The notes below the pieces were generated by a model. It was not told where the DNA came from and made no database searches. It saw nothing but the letters and a program-made list of their open reading frames with translations. From Jejuia algarum (GTDB lineage Bacteria > Bacteroidota > Bacteroidia > Flavobacteriales > Flavobacteriaceae): DNA of 64,000 nt. The position numbers were made by a program, and so were the translations under genes. The stretch covers positions 17,970 to 81,969 of the forward strand of contig CANMAQ010000019.1 of NCBI GenBank assembly GCA_947495775.1, read 5' to 3'. Below, piece after piece: positions 18,754 to 27,310 of the stretch (the first letter of the stretch is position 1; every line of letters starts with the position of its first letter).

Positions 18754-19430
18754 TCAAAATGTGCGCCTTCTAAAATGAACTCGCATTTTAAACCAACAGT
18801 TTCACTAGCTAATTTTAAAGTCTCGAAATCGAGATATAACCATTTCATAGGGATTTCTTTTTCACCTTTATAACTCAGGAAATAATCTAGTTCGCCATAA
18901 TACGCTGCATTGGTATCTATCCAAAATCCACCATCTTCATCTTCATACATGTATTTTATATCTGATGAATCTATCAATATTTGACCCTTAGGTTGTAATA
19001 AAGACTTTAAATGCGTTAAATATTTAGACACTTGGTGTAATTCTTGAAAAATACCAGTGCCGTTCATGAGTAACAAAATAGTATCGAAAGTGTCGGTTTC
19101 GTCTAACAGAGCTTTTACTTCTACATTTGTAATACCGCGTGCTTTTGCTACAGCAATAGCACCTTGAGAGATGTCTATAGCCTTAACGTCTAGGGCTTTT
19201 TGCTGTTGTAGGTGTAAACTATGACTTCCAGCACCGCAGCCTACGTCTAAGACTTTGCCTTTGGCGAGTTGCAATGCTTTTTGCTCTAATTTAGGCATGG
19301 CTTTAAAGCTGCGAAATAAATAAGGGAGCGGTAAAATATCTTCGTCTGAAATACTCGTAGCAGTGGTGAGGTCTTCGGTATAATTAGCGTTGTGGTAGTC
19401 TAGTAGAGCGGTTCCAAAAAGATCTTTCAT
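18726..19430 (-). CDS. Class I SAM-dependent methyltransferase
   Basis: A 234-residue Rossmann-fold methyltransferase. Motif I is VLDVGCGAGSHS (about residues 60-71) and the acidic residue at the end of strand 2 is in VKAIDIS. The post-motif MNGTGIFQEL region replaces a typical catalytic signature, so the substrate (small molecule or protein) is not clear. It is divergent from the YkgJ gene with only 64 bases between starts, and convergent with DUF1287. Confidence 0.85.
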   Translation of the reverse strand: MKDLFGTALLDYHNANYTEDLTTATSISDEDILPLPYLFRSFKAMPKLEQKALQLAKGKVLDVGCGAGSHSLHLQQQKALDVKAIDISQGAIAVAKARGITNVEVKALLDETDTFDTILLLMNGTGIFQELHQVSKYLTHLKSLLQPKGQILIDSSDIKYMYEDEDGGFWIDTNAAYYGELDYFLSYKGEKEIPMKWLYLDFETLKLASETVGLKCEFILEGAHFDYLARLSVL

Positions 19431-19482
19431 AGAATTTAAAAAGCTATTCTGAAGAGGGCTTCAGAATGATGTGTTAAAATAG

Positions 19483-19490
19483 TATTTTTG
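19483..19490 (+). promoter_or_regulatory. -7 element immediately upstream of the YkgJ gene
   Basis: TATTTTTG ends only 4 bases before the ATG at 19495. If it is a true -7 element, transcription would begin at or next to the start codon, giving a leaderless mRNA. No clear -33 TTG is present. Confidence 0.4.
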
Positions 19491-19494
19491 CAGT

Positions 19495-19986
19495 ATGCAA
19501 GACCTCATAAACAATCTTCCAAAGCAGGCCAAAGATAAGCATAACGAAAACAAAAAATTCTTTGCTAAGCTTAAAAAGAAACCGCCTAAAACGCTAGACT
19601 ATATCATGCAAGAGCTGCATGATGCAGAATTTGAACGTACCGATTGTTTGCAATGTGCCAATTGTTGCAAAACCACAGGACCTTTGTTTACAGATAAAGA
19701 TGTAGCGCGTATTGCGAAACATTTTAGAATGAAAACACAGCAGTTTATTGCGCAGTATTTAAGAGTAGATGAAGATAATGACTATGTTTTACAAAGTGTA
19801 CCTTGTACATTTTTAGGCGCAGACAATTATTGTTCGATATACGAAGTACGCCCAAAAGCCTGTAGAGAGTTTCCGCATACCGATAGAAAAAAGTTTCAGC
19901 AAATTTCTAACCTCACACTTAAAAATGTAGCCATTTGTCCTGCGGCCTACGCTATTGTCGAAGCGATGAAAAAACGTATACCATAG
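19495..19986 (+). CDS. YkgJ-family cysteine-cluster protein
   Basis: A 163-residue cytoplasmic protein of the YkgJ/CxxCxxCC family. Two cysteine groups are visible: CLQCANCCKTTGPLFT at about 50-65, then CTFLGADNYCSIYEVRPKAC further on, followed by REFPH. The spacing is that of a probable zinc- or Fe-S-binding site. Members are widespread and poorly characterised. It stands alone, divergent from a methyltransferase gene and followed by a 253-base spacer with no gene. Confidence 0.9.
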   Translation: MQDLINNLPKQAKDKHNENKKFFAKLKKKPPKTLDYIMQELHDAEFERTDCLQCANCCKTTGPLFTDKDVARIAKHFRMKTQQFIAQYLRVDEDNDYVLQSVPCTFLGADNYCSIYEVRPKACREFPHTDRKKFQQISNLTLKNVAICPAAYAIVEAMKKRIP

Positions 19987-20239
19987 CCATACACTTTAAT
20001 AGAAAAACGCTTGTTGGGTTAGACTTAATGCTTCAATATTATTTTTAGTTGTCGCACTTCCCATTGCTGTTATCTTTCAATGTTTTAAATCTATACGGAT
20101 CTATAAATGTTTTGTGTTTTTGAAATGTAAATTTTAGTTTGTTCTAAAAACAAATAGAAACTGAGTTGTTTTAGAAGTGTTATTAAAATGTAAATTAGGG
20201 ATTTAGAGCTGTTATTTGTATATTTAAAAAAATGCTATT

Positions 20240-21076
20240 ATGGAAACCATGTTAACGTATTTCGAAACCATTCCTTCAGAACATCGCGCTGCAGTTTTAG
20301 TAGGAGGCTTAATGTTGTTTTGGTTCATAGAAGGCATTATGCCACTTTTTGGGAAACCTTATAAAAAGTGGCGACATGCTATCCCTAATGTATTTTTAAC
20401 CCTGACTACGGTTTTAGTGAATTTGCCGCTAGCTTATGTCTTATTAAAAGTATCAGATTGGGTGGCATTACATCAGTTTGGAATTTTAAATTGGTTACCC
20501 GCCTTACCTTTGTGGAGTTATGTCTTTTTGGGAGTGCTTCTTTTAGATTTTGTAGGCGCTTATTTACCGCATTGGGTAGAGCATAAAACAAAACCATTGT
20601 GGCGAGTGCATATCGTACACCATAGCGATCATCATGTAGACGCTACAACCGCGAACAGGCACCACCCCTTAGAAAGTGTAGTGCGTTATCTATTTACGCT
20701 GCTAGGCGTATTTGTTGTAGGAACACCAATCGCTATAATTATGCTATACCAGTCGTTATCTATAATAGCGTCTCAATTTAATCATGCTAATATTAAATTA
20801 CCAACCCGCATAGATACACTTTTAAGTTATGTTATCGTGTCACCAAACATGCATAAAGTACATCACCATTACCGTTTGCCTTATACCGATTCTAATTATG
20901 GTAATATTTTTTCTGTTTGGGACAGATTGTGTGGCACATTCATGACCTTAGATCCCGATAAAATTACCTATGGTGTAGATGTTTTTCCAGATGAAACTAA
21001 GAATGGTAAAATAGGGGAGTTGTTAAAACAACCGTTTCAAGCCTATGAAAAACCAACAGAAGAGGCTCAGTCGTAA
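20240..21076 (+). CDS. Sterol desaturase / fatty acid hydroxylase family membrane protein
   Basis: A 278-residue membrane-bound di-iron enzyme candidate. Four hydrophobic spans precede and separate the histidine boxes HWVEH (111-115), HIVHHSDHH (124-132), HH at 141-142 and HKVHHHY (205-211), the ligand set of the FA_hydroxylase superfamily. The reaction is probably O2-dependent hydroxylation or desaturation of a lipid. Its 3' end overlaps the convergent NamZ gene by 10 bases. The lipid substrate cannot be named; carotenoids, sterol-like lipids and alkylglycerols are all used by relatives. Confidence 0.85.
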   Translation: METMLTYFETIPSEHRAAVLVGGLMLFWFIEGIMPLFGKPYKKWRHAIPNVFLTLTTVLVNLPLAYVLLKVSDWVALHQFGILNWLPALPLWSYVFLGVLLLDFVGAYLPHWVEHKTKPLWRVHIVHHSDHHVDATTANRHHPLESVVRYLFTLLGVFVVGTPIAIIMLYQSLSIIASQFNHANIKLPTRIDTLLSYVIVSPNMHKVHHHYRLPYTDSNYGNIFSVWDRLCGTFMTLDPDKITYGVDVFPDETKNGKIGELLKQPFQAYEKPTEEAQS

Positions 21077-22344
21077 ATCAAATACTTACTACGTGTTGTT
21101 TTAAAATCCTGTAAATCGTCTTGCCATGAGGCCTTAATGTCTTGGGCTGACTGTCCAGCGATTATTTGGGTTTGTAGTGTTTTAGTTCCTGCTAAATTTA
21201 AGAAATAAGGGGTGAAAAAGGTCTTTTGCTTAGCGCTATGCTGATACGCGGAGATCAGCCAGTTTAAGTTTAAACGTGTTAAAGGCGGTGTAGCCGATAG
21301 GTCTTTACCATAACATAAAATGTTTTCGTGTTTGGGATGTTTCGCACCAAAGTTAGGCTGAGGTGTAAATGTAAAAGGATACTGTGTAGGGTCTAAATGA
21401 GGGCTTCCAAAAATTTGGAATTGCGTTTCTGTACCTCGACCTGCACTTACGGTTGTGCCTTCAAAAAAACCTAAACTAGGATAAAGATGAATAGCAGTCG
21501 CATTAGGAAGGTTAGGGCTAGGTTTTATAGGAAGCCAATACGGAAGATCATGAGTGTAATTTTCTACAGAAATCACTTTTAAATCACAAGTTACACCGTT
21601 TTTTAACCAGTGTTCACCGTTAATCATTTTAGCATATTCGCCTATAGTCATGCCATGAACAATAGGGATAGGGTGAAGACCAACAAAACTTTTGTAAGTA
21701 TCTTCAAGAATAGGACCATCGATGTAATGCCCATTGGGGTTAGGACGGTCTAATACAAGTAAAGGGATGTGCTGCTCTGCACAGGCTTCCATGATATAAT
21801 GTAAGGTAGAAATGTAGGTATAAAAGCGTACACCGACATCTTGAATATCAAAAACGATGAGGTCTAAATCTTTAAGTTGCGCAGCACTAGGTTTTTTGTT
21901 TGCTCCATATAGAGATACAAGTGGTAATTGCGTTTTTGTGTCTATACCGTCTTTAACAAGTTCCCCCGCATCTGCTTTACCTCTAAACCCATGCTCTGGT
22001 GCGAACACTTTTTTTATGGAAACATTTAATGCCAAAAGAGAATCTATAATATGTGTATGGTGTTCTTTATGAGGCATTTTCGTTGTAGTGTCGTCGTGTT
22101 TAAAAATGACAGAAGTTTGATTTGCAACAACGCCTATACGCTTGCCTTTTAAAAAAGGCAAATAAATGTCGGTTCTGTTAGCGCCAACTTTAATAGCTTT
22201 CTTATCTTTAGCAGGAATAGCAGTGTCAATTCCCTTTAAAGCGATTTGAGATTTGTCTGTAGTTTTCGAACGGCAAGAAATCAAAGTGAAAATCATTCCT
22301 ATTATTATCGGGAAAACTGTATTTTTGGAAACAATTAAACGCAT
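21067..22344 (-). CDS. namZ: DUF1343 / NamZ-type exo-beta-N-acetylmuramidase lipoprotein
   Basis: A 425-residue protein of the DUF1343 family, whose founding member NamZ removes terminal N-acetylmuramic acid from peptidoglycan fragments. The N-terminus ends in a lipobox, LISC (Cys at about 24), so it is a lipoprotein. Conserved family blocks are GVVANQTSV, FAPEHGFRG, LPLVSLYG, FDIQDVGVRFYTY and DRPNPNGHYIDGP. The position suggests cell-wall recycling or scavenging. The start lies 8 bases from the start of the divergent permease gene, so its promoter must lie within that gene's coding region. Confidence 0.88.
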   Translation of the reverse strand: MRLIVSKNTVFPIIIGMIFTLISCRSKTTDKSQIALKGIDTAIPAKDKKAIKVGANRTDIYLPFLKGKRIGVVANQTSVIFKHDDTTTKMPHKEHHTHIIDSLLALNVSIKKVFAPEHGFRGKADAGELVKDGIDTKTQLPLVSLYGANKKPSAAQLKDLDLIVFDIQDVGVRFYTYISTLHYIMEACAEQHIPLLVLDRPNPNGHYIDGPILEDTYKSFVGLHPIPIVHGMTIGEYAKMINGEHWLKNGVTCDLKVISVENYTHDLPYWLPIKPSPNLPNATAIHLYPSLGFFEGTTVSAGRGTETQFQIFGSPHLDPTQYPFTFTPQPNFGAKHPKHENILCYGKDLSATPPLTRLNLNWLISAYQHSAKQKTFFTPYFLNLAGTKTLQTQIIAGQSAQDIKASWQDDLQDFKTTRSKYLIYD

Positions 22345-22352
22345 AGTGTAGT

Positions 22353-23597
22353 TTGAATTACGAGTATTTTATAGCAAAACGCATTATTGGCAGTAAAGCG
22401 TATAAAAGTAGTATATCGGCACCAATAATAAAAATTGGTATCGCTGCTATTGCTATTGGTATGGTTGTCATGATGATTGCTATAGCTACAGGTATTGGTT
22501 TACAAGAGAAAATACGCGATAAAGTTGTGGCTTTTAATGGGCACATATCGGTGACGAACTATGATAGCAATGCATCCCAAGAAAGTATATTTCCAATAAC
22601 TCTAGATGAAAAAACCGAGCGTTTTTACCCTAAATTCACAACCGTAGAAGGGATCTCTCATATACAAGCTGTCGCTACAGTTTTTGGGGTCATCATGACG
22701 GATAGTATTTTTGAAGGTGCCGTTTTAAAAGGTGTTGGCAAAGATTACGAATGGAAATATTTTAATGAATTTTTAATTGAAGGTCGCGTGCCTCGTTTTG
22801 ATACCAAATGGAGTGAGGAAATTTTAATCTCTAAATACCTAGCAGACCGATTGGAATTTAAAGTAGGAGATCGATTTCAAATGCACTTTTTAAATGAAGA
22901 TACTAAAAAGCCGATACGCAGTGTGGGCTTGGAAGTGGTTGGAATTTACAATTCAGGATTTCAAGATTTTGACGCCACTTACTTGATAGGCAACCTAAGG
23001 CATGTGCAGCGTATTAATAGTTGGAAAGAGAATCAAATAGGGAATTTCGAAGTCTTTATAGAAGATTACGACGACATTGACCGTTTGGGCGTAGAAGTGT
23101 TCCAAAATACACCGCCAACACTAAATACAATTACAATAAATGATAAATTTTATTCTATTATTGAATGGGTTAAAATTTTTGATAAAAATATCTATGGCAT
23201 TATAGCCATCATGATTCTAGTAGCGGGTATTAATATGATCACAGCATTATTGGTACTTATCTTAGAACGCACACAAATGATAGGTATTTTAAAAGCTTTA
23301 GGCAGCACCAATTGGAGCATAAGAAAGTTATTTCTATTCAATGCGTCACATCTTATACTATTAGGATTGTTTTGGGGCAACATACTCGGGTTAGGTATTT
23401 TATTTGCTCAGAAATATTTTAAAATATTTCCTTTAGACCCAAGTGTGTATTATGTAACAGAAGCTCCTGTGTATATTAGTTTAAGTTATATTATATTACT
23501 TAACGTGGGAACTCTGCTCTTGTGTTTAATAATGTTACTCATTCCTTCTTTTATAATTACAAGAATTTCTCCTGTAAAGGCCATTCGTTTTGAGTAA
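22353..23597 (+). CDS. LolC/LolE-type ABC transporter permease (FtsX/MacB superfamily)
   Basis: A 414-residue permease with one membrane segment near residues 23-45, a large periplasmic domain, and three segments near 283-305, 325-350 and 370-395, the layout of LolC/LolE and related permeases. In that role it would work with an ATPase to release lipoproteins from the inner membrane. The start is TTG at 22353. It gives the usual N-terminus of Bacteroidota homologues (MNYEYFIAKRIIGSK) directly before the first membrane segment, and no ATG is available nearby. No ATPase gene is adjacent; the FtsE/LolD-like ATPase at 12.3 kb is 9 kb away. Confidence 0.85.
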   Translation: MNYEYFIAKRIIGSKAYKSSISAPIIKIGIAAIAIGMVVMMIAIATGIGLQEKIRDKVVAFNGHISVTNYDSNASQESIFPITLDEKTERFYPKFTTVEGISHIQAVATVFGVIMTDSIFEGAVLKGVGKDYEWKYFNEFLIEGRVPRFDTKWSEEILISKYLADRLEFKVGDRFQMHFLNEDTKKPIRSVGLEVVGIYNSGFQDFDATYLIGNLRHVQRINSWKENQIGNFEVFIEDYDDIDRLGVEVFQNTPPTLNTITINDKFYSIIEWVKIFDKNIYGIIAIMILVAGINMITALLVLILERTQMIGILKALGSTNWSIRKLFLFNASHLILLGLFWGNILGLGILFAQKYFKIFPLDPSVYYVTEAPVYISLSYIILLNVGTLLLCLIMLLIPSFIITRISPVKAIRFE

Positions 23598-23822
23598 AAC
23601 GACATAAAGTATTTGTGGGGCTTCAGTTCCCTATTTATAGTAGCATTTCTGTGTAGGAAATATGATTACACAAAGACGCTTTTACTTTCTTTATTAGGCG
23701 CTGATAAAAAGATAATTTATTAGATACATTTTTTTGTTAATATCATCATAATAGTACAGAATTTTTATTGAATTGTCGTATAGGGTCACTTATGAAATTC
23801 ATATATTGGATAAGAATTTAAG

Positions 23823-25292
23823 ATGTACCTTATGCATAAAGACTTGCCTATTTTTTCTTCTTATACTTTCGATAAAGATATTTTGGATGAAGTGTTTGAT
23901 GAAAACAATGATGTAAAAGCTATTTACAAAACGTTATTTGATCTTTACGGAAGTCATAGCGTTATGGATTTCGAGGCTTTAAACGAATATGCTAAGACCT
24001 CTTTTTTTAATCAAGGGATTACGTTTCAAGTTTACGGCAATAACGAGACTAAAGAAAAGATATTTCCATTCGATTTATTTCCTAGAATTATAGATCACGA
24101 AGAGTGGGAACATATCGAAAAGGGGGTGTTGCAGCGTAGCAAAGCATTGAACCTTTTTTTAAAGGATTTATACCACGATCAAAATATCATAAAAGACGGC
24201 ATCGTGCCTAAAGCGCTTATAGACTCTTCCTCAAATTACCTTAAAGAAATGAAGGGATTCGATCCTCCAGGGGGGATTTATAATCATATTTCTGGAACAG
24301 ACTTAATCAAACATTCAGATGGGGCTTATTATGTACTAGAAGATAATATTAGATGTCCTTCGGGAGTGAGCTATGTGATATGCAACCGTACCACGCTTAA
24401 AAGAGCATTATTTGGTGTCTTCGATAAATATAAGATACACACGGTAACAGATTATTCTGAGAATTTACTAAGCATTTTAGAAACTGTAAAGCCTAAAGGC
24501 GTAGATAAACCCATATGTGTCGTGCTTACGCCAGGCGTTTTTAATTCTGCCTATTACGAGCATTCGTATTTGGCCAAAGGGATGGGGGTAGAACTTGTAG
24601 AAGGAAGAGATCTTTTTGTAGAGAACCATTTTGTTTACATGCGTACAATAAATGGTCCCGAAAAGGTTGATGTGATCTATAGACGTATAGACGATAGTTT
24701 TTTAGACCCCGAAGTCTTTAATCCCGATTCGGTATTGGGTGTACCAGGGTTGTTTTCTGCCTATAAAAAAGGAAATGTTTGTTTGGTAAATGCACCAGGG
24801 ACTGGCGTGGCAGACGATAAGGCCATCTATACCTATATGCCGCAAATTATAGACTATTATTTAAAAGAAACCCCCATATTAAAGAATGTGCATACCTATC
24901 ACTGTAGTGATCCTAAGGATTTGGAGTATGTGTTAGATAATATTAAAAGCCTAGTTATAAAGCCTGTGGATGAAGCAGGAGGATATGGAATTTCTATAGG
25001 AAATAAATTAACGGATACAGAAATAGAAGCCGTAAAGGCTACCATTTTAGAACACCCTAGAAAATATATCGCGCAACCTATAATGGCGCTGTCTGTACAT
25101 GCCACTTATATTGAAGATGAAAAGTCTTTTGAGCCAAGGCATGTCGACCTTCGCACATTTACATTATTAGGTGAAAATAAGAGTTATGTGCTAAAAAGTG
25201 GTTTGACCAGAGTTGCTTTAAAAAAAGGAAATTTAATTGTAAATTCTTCACAAGGAGGAGGATCCAAAGATACTTGGGTTTTAAAAAAGTAG
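23823..25292 (+). CDS. Circularly permuted type 2 ATP-grasp protein (DUF404/DUF407 family)
   Basis: A 489-residue CP_ATPgrasp protein, predicted to form amide or peptide bonds by acyl-phosphate chemistry. It keeps the conserved features: IEKGVLQRSKALNLFLKDLY, YYVLEDNIRCPSG, YRRIDDSFLDPE, VIKPVDEAGGYGI (Lys380 to Gly389, the glycine-rich loop), PRHVDLRTF and VNSSQGGGSKDTWVL. On this evidence the active site is intact. The alpha-E gene follows after 6 bases. Met4 is an alternative start. No product of this family is firmly established; Iyer and Aravind predicted peptide-like or peptide-tag synthesis from gene neighbourhoods. Confidence 0.92.
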   Translation: MYLMHKDLPIFSSYTFDKDILDEVFDENNDVKAIYKTLFDLYGSHSVMDFEALNEYAKTSFFNQGITFQVYGNNETKEKIFPFDLFPRIIDHEEWEHIEKGVLQRSKALNLFLKDLYHDQNIIKDGIVPKALIDSSSNYLKEMKGFDPPGGIYNHISGTDLIKHSDGAYYVLEDNIRCPSGVSYVICNRTTLKRALFGVFDKYKIHTVTDYSENLLSILETVKPKGVDKPICVVLTPGVFNSAYYEHSYLAKGMGVELVEGRDLFVENHFVYMRTINGPEKVDVIYRRIDDSFLDPEVFNPDSVLGVPGLFSAYKKGNVCLVNAPGTGVADDKAIYTYMPQIIDYYLKETPILKNVHTYHCSDPKDLEYVLDNIKSLVIKPVDEAGGYGISIGNKLTDTEIEAVKATILEHPRKYIAQPIMALSVHATYIEDEKSFEPRHVDLRTFTLLGENKSYVLKSGLTRVALKKGNLIVNSSQGGGSKDTWVLKK

Positions 25293-25298
25293 AGGTAT

Positions 25299-26255
25299 AT
25301 GCTAGCAAGAGTCGCTAATAATTTATTTTGGATGGGCAGATATATTGAACGTTCAGAACATGTTGCAAGATATTTAAGGGTGAATTATTTTTCATCATTA
25401 GATGCACCCGATGAGTTGTCTCAGTCTCGAGACTTTGTACTTAAGTCTTTAATGTTTATGGTAGGAGATCCTTGTAAAGAAGGAGAACTTGTGATTGAGG
25501 CCGATGTGTTGTATAACATTACATTAAACCCAGATAAAAGGTATTCTATAATTAATGCTGTTAAGCTTGCACGTGAAAATGCCCATAGTGCAAGAGATTT
25601 AATTTCTACAGAATTGTATGAAGCTATAAATAAATTTTACCATTTTGTACTGAACTATTCTGTAGATCATTTGGTGAAGCGAGGCCTGTATGAATTTACC
25701 AGTAATGTTATGGAATTCACAGCAATCACTAAGGCCAAAATTAGAAGCACTTTACTTTATGACGAAGTGTTTTCTGTGATAAAATTAGGGGTGAATATGG
25801 AACGCGCCACGCAGGTAATCCGTATCATTCATTCTAAATATATAGACATTCAAGCTATAGAATTAAAAAAAGAAAAAGGTTTTTTAGTGTCGCCAGTGCT
25901 AGAATGGTCGACTTTATTACGCTGTGTAGAATCGTACGATATGATGATGCGTTATGAAAAGGAAAGCCCTAAAAGTTATAACACCTTAGAGTTTTTAATT
26001 TTAAACCCAAAATGTCCTCGATCTGTAATAAACAGCCTTTCTGAAATATCAAGACATATCGAGTTTCTCTCTAATGAAAAGAAACCCTCTAAAGATTCTA
26101 CAGCATTTTTAGTAAACAAGGTATATACAGAATACCAATATAAATATACCGAAGAAATAGAAGTAGATTTTAGAACCTTTATCGAGAAAATACTAGAAAA
26201 CTTATTTAAGATAAGTAAAAAAATGCAAAAGGAATTTTTTTATATTGAATCCTAA
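25299..26255 (+). CDS. Alpha-E domain protein (DUF403)
   Basis: A 318-residue all-helical protein that always accompanies CP_ATPgrasp proteins. It begins with the family signature LARVANNLFWMGRYIERSE. Helical segments with conserved acidic residues follow. The role in the pathway is unproven; it may be a scaffold or a catalytic partner. Separation from the ATP-grasp gene is 6 bases, so cotranslation is likely. Its stop codon overlaps the start of a 26-codon ORF (TAATG). The paralogue at 27311-29863 carries the same domain fused to its ATP-grasp domain. Confidence 0.9.
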   Translation: MLARVANNLFWMGRYIERSEHVARYLRVNYFSSLDAPDELSQSRDFVLKSLMFMVGDPCKEGELVIEADVLYNITLNPDKRYSIINAVKLARENAHSARDLISTELYEAINKFYHFVLNYSVDHLVKRGLYEFTSNVMEFTAITKAKIRSTLLYDEVFSVIKLGVNMERATQVIRIIHSKYIDIQAIELKKEKGFLVSPVLEWSTLLRCVESYDMMMRYEKESPKSYNTLEFLILNPKCPRSVINSLSEISRHIEFLSNEKKPSKDSTAFLVNKVYTEYQYKYTEEIEVDFRTFIEKILENLFKISKKMQKEFFYIES

Positions 26256-26335
26256 TGGAAGAAGCACCACAACAACCTAAAACGGTAACAGAAGCCGCCC
26301 AAATAGCAATTATTCAACAGCAGCAACAGCAGTAG
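26255..26335 (+). CDS. Candidate 26-residue glutamine-tailed micro-ORF
   Basis: ATG at 26255 overlaps the alpha-E stop (TAATG), and the ORF ends at TAG 26333-26335. The 26-residue product begins MEEAPQQPKTVTEAAQIAII and ends in six glutamines. There is no signal peptide or membrane segment. TAATG junctions also occur between verified genes here (4444), so coupling is plausible. The A is not at -3 as is preferred in this phylum, and the Gln tail is encoded by a CAG/CAA run that could be chance low-complexity sequence. It is the last ORF before the convergent transglutaminase gene. Whether it is translated is not known from the sequence alone. Confidence 0.35.
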   Translation: MEEAPQQPKTVTEAAQIAIIQQQQQQ

Positions 26336-26407
26336 TAGGTCTGTTTTCTTTTTTTATAGCTTAGCCATGCGGTTTGTTCTATCGAAATAGTCTATGCACA
26401 TGAGTTT

Positions 26408-27301
26408 TTAGTTCCCTAGTGCCTTTATATCAACAGAGACTTTAAGACTACTTCTCCCCGAACTGTAAACCACGCCTTTTAGAGGAGGTACGTCGTAATA
26501 ATCTCTACCCCAACCCACTACAATATGCTGGTTCTCTGGAATTTTGTTATTAGTAGGGTCGAAATCTACCCAACCAAACCCAGGAATAAACACAGCAAAC
26601 CAAGCATGAGATGCATCTGCACCTACCAGTTTAGGTTTCCCAGGGGGCGGTAATGTTTCAATATACCCACTAATATAACGCCCAGGAAGCCCCACACTTC
26701 TTAAACAGGCAATAGCAACTTGTGCAAAATCTTGACAGACCCCTTTTTTCTCTTCCATAACAACATCCAAAGGCGTAGACACACTTGTAAAGCCCGATAC
26801 AAATTTAAAATCGGTGTATATGCGCTGCATTAATTCATTGGTAGCCTCAAAAACAGAGCGATTGGGCTTAAAAGATGCCAATGCATAAGCTTTAATATTA
26901 GGTTTACTGTTCCGGATTAAAATAGAATCTAATATAAATTGTTTAGAATCAAAGTTATTAGGCGCATTAAGATTTAAAGTTTCCAATGCGTTTTCTAAAG
27001 TAATGGCCGTGCATTTTTTAGAGAAGAAACTGTCTTTAATAGCCGTGTAATCGCGCTTAATTTTGCACTTAGAGACCACGGTTAATTTTTCATGCTCTTT
27101 TTCTATTGAAAAACGGGTAATGTTATTCCCGAAAAAATCTGAGCGTTCAGAAAATTGCGTCGGTTGAGGTGCAATATCAATAGCGTATTCTAAAATAGTT
27201 TGACCAGCAGAAACACGGGGTTTAATGGTGGCTATATTATGACAAAAGACAACGGGTTCGTTATAACTATATTCAGTAATGTGTGTGATTAAAAAATCCA
27301 T
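26408..27301 (-). CDS. Transglutaminase-like protein of the CP_ATPgrasp locus
   Basis: A 297-residue protein with an N-terminal beta-rich domain (about 1-90) and a transglutaminase-like papain-fold domain. The catalytic triad is visible as Cys189 in KKGVCQDFAQ, His232 in DASHAWF and Asp248 in WVDFDPTN. No signal peptide, so it is cytoplasmic. In this gene family the domain is thought to act as a peptidase or amidase on the product of the ATP-grasp enzyme, or to crosslink it. It is the last gene of the three-gene minus-strand operon, 9 bases from the fused ATP-grasp gene. Confidence 0.92.
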   Translation of the reverse strand: MDFLITHITEYSYNEPVVFCHNIATIKPRVSAGQTILEYAIDIAPQPTQFSERSDFFGNNITRFSIEKEHEKLTVVSKCKIKRDYTAIKDSFFSKKCTAITLENALETLNLNAPNNFDSKQFILDSILIRNSKPNIKAYALASFKPNRSVFEATNELMQRIYTDFKFVSGFTSVSTPLDVVMEEKKGVCQDFAQVAIACLRSVGLPGRYISGYIETLPPPGKPKLVGADASHAWFAVFIPGFGWVDFDPTNNKIPENQHIVVGWGRDYYDVPPLKGVVYSSGRSSLKVSVDIKALGN

Positions 27302-27310
27302 AGTCTTAGG

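Noticed and set aside
23598..23822. Regulatory RNA or small gene upstream of the ATP-grasp operon
   Set aside because: No ORF with features and no clear hairpin; TATATTGG near 23810 resembles a -7 element with a mismatch, but no -33 partner fits.
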